Part shown: positions 57,294 to 64,000 of the stretch, piece by piece | Position numbering within the stretch: the stretch's first letter is position 1 | Layout of the letters: each line of letters opens with the position of its first letter | From: Larix kaempferi | Taxonomy: Eukaryota; Streptophyta; Pinopsida; Pinales; Pinaceae | Reading direction: 5' to 3' | NCBI GenBank assembly: GCA_027924585.1 | Contig: BSBM01000190.1 | Location: forward strand, 1,984,001 to 2,048,000 | DNA length: 64,000 bases | Position numbers and translations under genes: made by a program | The notes under the pieces: model-generated | The model's database searches: none | What the model was told of the DNA's origin: nothing | Seen by the model: only the letters and a program-made list of their open reading frames with translations

Positions 57294-58738
57294 AAAGATC
57301 GTATACCATCACCTACAAAAGAAGGACTGCAAAATTTGTTCCAGCAACAAAGATATCTATTAAAGATATTGAAGATATTGAATTTCCCAGGATCTGGGAT
57401 GAAGAAATGGAAGAATTCCATGATCCATCGATCATGAAGAATGATGTTTGGGATGCAGTACCAAGACCTAAAGGGGAGTCCGTAGTGACTTCCAAGAGGA
57501 TCTACAAGATCAAGCATGTTGTAGATGGAAGCATAGAGAAATATAAAAGTGATGAAATGGAAGATACACCAGATGGATTTCAAGACAACTTTCTTGAATG
57601 GTGTAGTTGAAGAAGAAGTATATGTGGAGTAGCCACTTGGTTCTGAGGCACATGACAGGGAGTCATATATGTGCAGAACTTGGTAGGATAGACAGCTTTC
57701 TATCCAATTTGGGCTTTACCAAAAGTAAAGCAGGTTCCAACCTTTACTACAAGGTTGAGGAAGGCAATCCAGTGATACTACTTTTGTATGTGGATGACCT
57801 GTTTGTAACAGGAGATGACAGATTGATTGCGATACAAAGAGGAAGCATGCTGCTGAGTTCGAGATGAAGAACTTGTGGATGATGCACTACTTTCTAGGTA
57901 TGGAGGTGTGGCAGAGTGCAGATGGCATCTTCCTTGGACAGGGGAAGTATGTAGTAAAGATCCTGAAGAGGTTCGGGATGATGGACTGCAAGGACATGGC
58001 CACACCTATGGCATCGAACCTGAAGCTTATGTGTGATGCTTCATCTGAGCCGGTTGATGTCACTATGTATCGTCAGATGATTGGGTCCTTGATGTACCTA
58101 ATGAACATGAGACCAGATATTTGCTTTGCGGTGAACACATTGAGCCAGTTCCTGACGGATCCGACCTGATTGCTGTAAAGCATATTCTGAGGTACCTGAA
58201 GGGTACAGTTAATTATGGGCTCAAGTATGATGCGAATCAAAAGTTTAACCTACAGGGTTATGTTGATTCAAATTGGGCAGGCAGTGCTGCAGATAGGAAG
58301 AGCACATCTTGATTCTGCTTCAGTATGGGATCAGGTGTGATCTCTTGGTTTAGCAGGAAGCAGTCCTGCATAGCACTAAGTACAACCGAGGTAGAGTATG
58401 TTGCAGCCTGTTCGGCTAGTTGTGAGTCAGTATGGCTGAGGAAGCTACTGTCTGAACTATTTGATCTATCGTTGGAGGCTACTGGTATCTTCTGTGACAA
58501 CCAAAGTTGTGTGAAGCTGTCTGAGAACCCAGTGTTCCACGACAGGTCGAAACACATATAGATCAAATATCACTATATCAGGGATATGGTGCAGAGGGGA
58601 GCAGTGAAGCTCATGTATGTTGCGACGGATGAGAAAATTGCAGATGTGCTGACGAAGCCACTAGCCAGAGTGAAGTTCGAGTACTTTAGAGAGAGGCTTG
58701 GTGTTCTTCAGATCGACGACACTTCGAGGAAGAAGTGA
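57294..58738 (+). pseudogene. Copia RT-RNase H polyprotein end, copia-2
   Basis: Frames change at least three times. Seen: NDVWDAVPRPKGE, IYKIKHVVDGS; a private deletion of about 35 codons after EKYK; KWKIHQMDFKTTFLNG; SYMCRTW with the K.LYGLKQ segment missing as in copia-1, plus a private 5-nt deletion; the polymerase motif YVDD (LLYVDDLFVTGDD, Ala to Val against copia-1); LGMEVWQSADG. RNase H has DSNW (Asp of copia-1 DSDW changed to Asn), TEVEYVAACSASC and CDNQSCVKL. It ends DVLTKPLARVKF and a stop at 58736-58738. It is non-functional. Confidence 0.92.
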
Positions 58739-58819
58739 TGAAGACATTTGCTGAAGCCATTCCAAGCATGCTGGAAGGAGGATCCTCACATGGTTGTGGA
58801 TGTAAGCGTTGGATGATGA

Positions 58820-59225
58820 GCATCATGATGATGTTCTAGTTTCTGTTCTGTATGATCAGTTGGATCATTTACATTTATGTATGTACGCATCATGTTGGAT
58901 GCTGGATATGATCAGTTGGATCATTTATGTATGTACGCATCATGTTGGACGCTTGGACCATGTATCTGTATATGTATCAAGTATGATCAGGTAGATCATG
59001 TATGTTGATGGATACATTGTGTGGATCATGTATCTATGTATGTATCAGGTAGATAAATTGTATATATGATGATATGTATCAGGTAGATACTTGGTATGCA
59101 TCAGGTGGATGCATTGTATGATCAAGATGATCGTGGATGACGAGCTTATCCAGATGACATGCATCAGGACGATGCAGTGATGATGATCAGGATGATCATG
59201 TGTACATCAAGATGATGTATGGTGA
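58820..59225 (+). repeat. Tandem repeats, array 2, 3' of copia-2 pol
   Basis: Two units of about 50 bp (GATCAGTTGGATCATTTATG, GTACGCATCATGTTGGATGC) and many GATCAGGTAGATCAT-like short repeats; the equivalent of 7440-7945 in copia-1. Confidence 0.75.
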
Positions 59226-59239
59226 GTATCAGGATGATA

Positions 59240-59880
59240 CTTTGTGGCCGTGGATCAGGTTGTGCAGATGAGCATGTCTAGGAGATCCTATAGGTTGGAG
59301 TTGTGTACCCGTAACAGCCTGGGATGCTCTTTCGAGACATTGCTCTGGGAAGACATATAATTTGTGCCCTGGGAGATCTTCAGGTCGGAGTTGTGTACCC
59401 GTAACATCCTGAGATGCTCTTGTGAGGTTTTGTCCTATGGCATGTAATTTGCTCTTGGGAGATCTAGACAGGATGAAAAAGGCCTCAGATGCTTCAGCCA
59501 GGTTTTTCCATGACCACATGTAATTTCTCCTGGGAGATCTGGATAGGATGAAAAAGGCCTCAGATGCTTCAACCAGGTTTTGTGGTGGACCACATGTAAT
59601 GTGCTCCTCGGAGATCCGACAGGTAGAGCTGTGTGTTCGTAACATCTTGGGATGCTTCAGCCAGGTTTTGTGGTGAGATCACATGTAATGTGCTCCTGGG
59701 AGATCCGACAGGTAGAGCTGTGTGCTTGTAACAACCTGGGATGCTTCAGCCAAGTTTTGTAATGGGTCACATGTAATGTGCTCCTGGGAGATCCGACAAG
59801 TAGAGATGTGTGCTCGTAATAGCCTGGGATGCTGCGGCCAATTTTTGTGACGCACGTAATAAGTCCTGAGGATTCCACAG
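59240..59880 (+). repeat. Tandem repeats, array 1, 3' of copia-2 pol
   Basis: Units of about 88 bp with GTGCTCCTGGGAGATCCGAC and GGATGCTTCAGCCAGGTTTT; copies start near 59601, 59690 and 59778, with more degenerate copies before. The equivalent of 6551-7435 in copia-1. Confidence 0.8.
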
Positions 59881-60095
59881 TATGGCCAGTGATGATGAAG
59901 ACCTGCAGGTGGTGGGCCTACATCCAGTATGAAAAAGGACTGGCTCTGTAGAACTTCCTATGACGAGTAGATTCAGAGATTGATTGAGATAGCAGCAGCA
60001 GTGATGATGATGATGACTCCTCGATGACGATTATCCAGTGACGATGATCCAGAGAAGAAGACTTGTGCTAGAAGACCTGTGTCGAGAAATACCTT
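59881..60095 (+). other. 3' untranslated tail of copia-2
   Basis: Unique stretch between repeats and polypurine tract, with GATGATGATGATG runs; nothing else seen. Confidence 0.5.
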
Positions 60096-60111
60096 CCTAG
60101 TTAAGAGGGAG
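60096..60111 (+). other. Polypurine tract of copia-2
   Basis: CCTAGTTAAGAGGGAG immediately before the 3' LTR. Confidence 0.85.
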
Positions 60112-60790
60112 TGTTGATGTATATGTAACTTCGGAATGTATTTCACATGTATGTATATTGTATTCCTATAGAGATGTTATTATTCCTCTATACGGCAGTG
60201 TTTGTATTCCTATAGAGATGTTATTATTCCTCTATATAGAAGTGTCGTCATTTATATTGTAAGTGTCATAACTTATACTTGATGGGTTATTAGACCACCT
60301 TGTTGGGGTCGGCCCTGTATAAGTCATGTGGGTCGAAGGGTTATTAGACCACCCTATTGGGGGTCGGCCATGTGGGTCAAAGGGTTATTAGACCACCCTA
60401 TTGGGTGTTGGCCCAGTCAGCATTATGTTAAGTGGTTAAGTTGAGGCCGACCTAATTGAGTAAAGGTCAAGTCAAGTTAGTGTATAAATAGAGAGTGTGT
60501 CTCTCTCATTTTACACATTCTATTCTCACACACACTCTTTGGAGAGTGGCGCACTTGTGGAGGAGGAGAAGCTGCTGCTAGGAGAAGACTATCTCTTGTA
60601 CTTTGGTTGTATCATTGCTCTATCTATCTCTGAGGAAGTTATTGCGGTTTTTCACCTTTATGGTTTTCCCCAAGTAAACTCTATGTCTCTTGTGTGCTTG
60701 CATTATTGTGTCCATGATTGATATGTTGTACATGTTGTTCTCTCAGTTAAGATCCTAGATCAGATTGAAGTAAATTATGAAAAATTAACA
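60112..60790 (+). repeat. 3' LTR of copia-2
   Basis: 679 bases matching the 5' LTR; TATAAATA at 60483-60490. Followed by the TSD agtat. Confidence 0.95.
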
Positions 60791-60795
60791 AGTAT

Positions 60796-61036
60796 AACAC
60801 TTCCCAGGTGCGTTAGGAAAAATATGAGATTGAAATATAAAGAATAGCAAGTCAAAAGGAGGTAATTGGTTGAGTTAAATATCCATAATAGAGACTGGAT
60901 CACCCAGTAACTCTCAAAAGGACAGATCCAAAAGAAAGAGGCAAATTGAAGGCTTTAGGAGGACAAACTAGAAAATGCAAATCACAAACTAAAAAATCCA
61001 GAGACTATGGAATTTCCCCAATATGGTCGCCAATTT
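60796..61036 (-). other. Leader start and primer-binding site of element K
   Basis: On the minus strand, TTGGCGACCATATTGGGG (61033-61016) lies three bases after the LTR end CCGCAAACA. This is a TGGCGACC-type primer site; the matching tRNA was not identified. The remaining bases are leader. Confidence 0.6.
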
Positions 61037-63038
61037 TGTTTGCGGATCTTTAGGTTAATGCAAACAAAAACTAAAGTCCCTAATCTAAATGGTTTAGATC
61101 TAAAACAAAACACGACAAAATATAAATGCCTTTCCTAGATTAATCCAATCACAAAGAATGCAAAGGATTGTTTACCTTATATCTATAGTTGTTTCTCATT
61201 GTTTGATGTATATCTTGATCTATCAAGCTACAAAACAACACAAGAAAAACAAATGGAAACAAGAGTGGAAGGAATATGTGATATAAACTAATCTAAACAA
61301 GTGGTTAAGGAAACAAGTTCTAAAGATCTAACATGAATCAAATCTTTATGGAAAAAGCATGTATATTACTGTATAAGATGAAAATACAAAGGGAGAGATT
61401 ACAACCTAAGCCTTGACATTGCAACTTCTTCCAAATAACCTTTTTTTCTCAAAGATCCAACCTTGTCTCTAATGGGTGAAGGGATTTCAACTCTAGCAGA
61501 ATTTCTCCATCATTTGGGTGCTCCAATGTTGATGTATATGTAACTTCGGAATGTATTTCATCTATGTATTTCATATATATTTATTGTACCCTTATTAGAG
61601 ATGTGTTATTCCTCTATAAGAAAGTGTCGTCATGTGGATTGACAAGTGTCTCAAGTGTGTGTACTTGCCGATGGGTTATTAGACCACCATGTGTGGGGTC
61701 GGCCCTGAAATATATATATTATAATGTGGATGTACCTAGCTAGACAAGTCGGCCCCATAAGGTCACTTGGCAAACAGGTTAGTATAAATAGAGATCAGGG
61801 GATCTCTATTTAGATCATTTGGAAAGTCACACTTCTCTCACTCAGAAAGTGGCGCACTAGTGAGGAGGAGGATCATCTGCTACTAGGAGACTATCTCAAG
61901 TGTATTTTGGTTGTACTTTGGTTGAGCCATTGCTCTCTCTATCTCTGAGGAAGTTGTGGGGTTTTTCACCTCAGGGTTTTCCCCACGGAAACTCTGTGTC
62001 TCTTGTCTCTCATGCTTTTGATTCTTGTGATGCTTGTGATGCTTATTGTGATTGTTATGCATTGATATACTATATATGTTATTCTCTCAGTGAAGATCCT
62101 AGAGTATTGTGAATTAATGCTCAAAATTTAACATCCAATTCATCCTCCATATGGTAATCATGAAGAGAAAGGTTGTATATATAGGAAAAAGAGGATAGAA
62201 GGAGCTAAGGATTTGATGGAGAAGACTAAGGGATCATCCCAAGGAGTTAGGGGATTGACTGCCACCTTCACCTATTTGTTGGGATAGGCCTCCATGAAGG
62301 GATTTGTTCTAGAAGGCGCTCAAATCTTCTATTTTTCTTCTCTAACTGATAGTGACGCACCTTGCTAACTAGAAACATGCATCAAGGAGGGGGTGATGCA
62401 TGTTGACTAAAGGAAAGCAGGGTCAATGATGCACTTTTCCAATGGGAGAGTGCGTCACCATAGGTCTGACGCTACTTGTGAATGTGTAGAGTGCGTCGGT
62501 GTCACAACATGAGGAAAAAGGCATGGAAATCTTTCTTTTCAGGTAATTTTGCATCAATACTTCAAGAATTAGGACAAACCAAGGGTACACATCTCATGAT
62601 GACAATATTTTGGTATAATATTACCCTACAATTCTTGATCCAAGGTTACGTGAGGAATGGGTGATTGTTTATTTCTCAACTTTAGATAAGGTATTCCAAA
62701 CTTCATTTCAAGGTAGGCCATGGGATGTCCCTTGGAAGGTTGTGAGTCATTCCCTTTCCTTCTCATCTATAATCAAACACCACACGACCTTATGTTATCA
62801 ATCAAGTTGTGATCATGAATAACATCTTTTGGATGACATGCATCATCAAAACTAGATAAGACAATAACCTAGATTTTTGGGAGTAATATTCATAACAATA
62901 TCAACAATAGTTCCATTCATTCTCTATGTTTAGATTCTTGTTATGTTCATCATTTCATATTCAAATACTCTTGTTTATTATTGTCACAATACTTACTCAA
63001 CTACCATATCTATAGATGCATTGTGATACAAGCAAACA
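61037..63038 (-). repeat. 5' LTR of element K (split by a solo LTR)
   Basis: On the plus strand it runs from TGTTTGCGGATC to AAGCAAACA, with terminal inverted repeat TGTTTGC/GCAAACA. About 1,390 bases remain once the solo LTR and one TSD copy (61527-62138) are removed. Its partner LTR is outside the window, so the ends rest on the inverted repeat, the primer site and the adjacent integrase of M. Confidence 0.72.
61527..62133 (+). repeat. Solo copia-type LTR
   Basis: 607 bases from TGTTGATGTATATGTAAC to AAAATTTAACA with a perfect TSD tccaa (61522-61526 and 62134-62138) and a TATAAATA box at 61783-61790. It is related to the copia-1/-2 LTR (same ends, GGGTTATTAGACCACC, CTCTGAGGAAGTT) but clearly diverged and with internal gaps, so it is another subfamily. 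No internal region is present: the usual product of LTR-LTR recombination. Confidence 0.92.
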
Positions 63039-63725
63039 TTGTCAATTAGCTGGAGAGAGAGTGATTGTATTCATGCAAAAGTACACCAACCCATTTCCTA
63101 TTTAAATCCTCCTCTCTCAATGCATTTCCTATTTAACACTACATGGAAGACATCTACATGGTCCAAACACCATGAGTTGGTTTATGGGAAAATAGTTATG
63201 CTCCTTGTTGAATTTGAAGTAAAAACACTCATAACAACTTTAGACCTAGGCCTTGACCACTTTGAAGCACATCAAGAAAGGTTGAATCAACTCAATGCAA
63301 TAAATGGATATAGAGAGTAGGCCCTATTTCACACTGAAATAATTCGGTGACAAAGAATCAAATGGCATAACAAGTACATAAAGACAAAAGTGTTCAAGGC
63401 GATAGATTAGGGTTTGTTATATGATTCAAGGTTTAAGGAATTTAAAGGCAAGTTAAGATCAAGGTGGATGTAGTCATATGAAATCGACACTTGCTATGGT
63501 AATGGATTACTGGAGATTAGAATAGTGGATGAAGAAAGAACACCCTTTTTGGTCAATGGACACAGGCTCAAGTTATACAAAAAGCCTTTGTCAAAAGAAT
63601 TAACTTTCCAACTTCCAGGACATCATCTAGATCTAATTAAAACCAATATTCCTGACAAGCCTTCATTTGTTACAAATAAAAAGAAAAAGCGTATTCATGA
63701 TGAAAACCTCTATAAGACACCATGA
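63039..63725 (+). pseudogene. Integrase C-terminal part of gypsy M
   Basis: The outermost element. In one plus frame: FNTTWKTSTW, HELVYGKIVMLLVEFE, TTLDLGLDHFEAHQERLNQL, a stop at 63318, IKWHNKYIKTKVF, LLYDSRFKEFKGKLRSRWM, RIVDEERTPFLVNGHRLKLY, KKPLSKE, stop at 63723-63725. Four in-frame stops but no frameshift. This is the end of a gypsy integrase of a further family. The catalytic core should lie beyond K, outside the window. Confidence 0.85.
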
Positions 63726-64000
63726 AGCATGGCAAAAGTGAAAGCCAAGAATAAAAATTATGCTCTAAAATTGCTAATTATCTTTCAATTTTTTTTTGCA
63801 TAAATTTCAAAGATTCAAGCATGGATAAAGGTTTTTAGCCTAATATCATAACACGACATATACCAAACAACATACTCTTTGATAAAGGTATTTTTAGGAA
63901 ATCGAACTATCAAGCTACATTTGTACTATTCTCAAGGCTAACAAAGAGAGAGAGAGAGAGAGAGAGAAGACAATGTCCATAGTATGAACTTCAAGAAATG
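63726..64000 (+). other. 3' sequence after the integrase of M
   Basis: 275 bases without ORF; an AG dinucleotide run of about 11 units lies at about 63945-63967. The 3' LTR of M, if present, is to the right. Confidence 0.5.
63945..63967 (+). repeat. (AG)n microsatellite
   Basis: About 11 AG units in AAAGAGAGAG...AGAGAAGAC. Confidence 0.9.

Larger units (their letters stand above)
53808..60790 (+). mobile_element. Copia-2 element, plus strand
   Basis: 7.0 kb with LTRs 53808-54497 and 60112-60790, a perfect TSD agtat (53803-53807 and 60791-60795), a tRNA-iMet primer site and a polypurine tract. It is the same family as copia-1 with the same internal structure. It has extra private deletions in RT. 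Confidence 0.95.
47305..63038 (-). mobile_element. Gypsy element K, minus strand, 5' half
   Basis: From the right: 5' LTR (63038-61037, split by a solo LTR), primer site, leader (split by copia-2), gag, protease and RT up to 47305, where gypsy H interrupts it. RNase H, integrase and the 3' LTR lie beyond H and therefore outside the window to the left. Gag and RT motifs differ from all other gypsy elements here, so it is a fourth family. The right TSD would be ttgtc (63039-63043). Confidence 0.88.

Noticed and set aside
59229-59878. Minus-strand ORFs with repeated peptide RISQEHITC-like motifs in copia-2
   Set aside because: They follow the 88-bp tandem repeat and oppose the element; open frames there reflect repeat periodicity.
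1-64000. A host gene hidden between elements
   Set aside because: Every stretch between elements is itself part of another element (H, K or M) by frame or LTR evidence; the largest unassigned part is the K leader at 52021-53802, which has no supported ORF.

Overview
This 64 kb window is plant nuclear DNA made entirely of LTR retrotransposons; I found no host gene, tRNA, rRNA or CRISPR array. The gypsy and copia families, the long (0.7-1.7 kb) LTRs, the deep nesting and the heavy decay of coding regions point to a large, repeat-rich seed-plant genome, possibly a gymnosperm. That placement is inference; no host gene is present to confirm it.

The window resolves into a stack of insertions, most of them anchored by LTR ends and 5-bp target-site duplications (TSDs). 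From outside in: M (gypsy, +, integrase tail at 63039-63725) is broken by K (gypsy, -, 47305-63038; its left part lies outside the window). The reverse transcriptase (RT) of K is broken by H (gypsy, +, visible at 3812-3847 and 46338-47304). The integrase of H is broken by A (Tat/Ogre-like gypsy, -, 1-3811) and C (Tat/Ogre-like gypsy, +, 3848-46337). C contains copia-1 (-, 5843-26762) in its gag and D (chromovirus-like gypsy, +, 34603-44031) in its 3' ORF. Copia-1 contains B (Tat/Ogre-like gypsy, -, 12699-26410) in its 5' LTR. K also contains copia-2 (+, 53808-60790) in its leader and a solo copia-type LTR (61527-62133) in its 5' LTR. The deepest chain is six elements long: M > K > H > C > copia-1 > B.

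A, B and C are one superfamily with an unusual gene content: an ORF upstream of gag, a gag with up to five zinc knuckles, protease, a second Gag/capsid-like module between protease and RT, RT/RNase H/integrase, and a 3' accessory ORF of about 970 codons with a C-terminal coiled coil. A and B share a TATAAATA box about 120 nt before the 3' ORF. D is a single-frame gag-pol element with a tRNA-iMet primer site and a minisatellite of small hairpins in its leader. The two copia copies share the same internal deletions, so they look like members of a non-autonomous family. Every coding region carries stops, frameshifts or deletions, so no element here looks autonomous.
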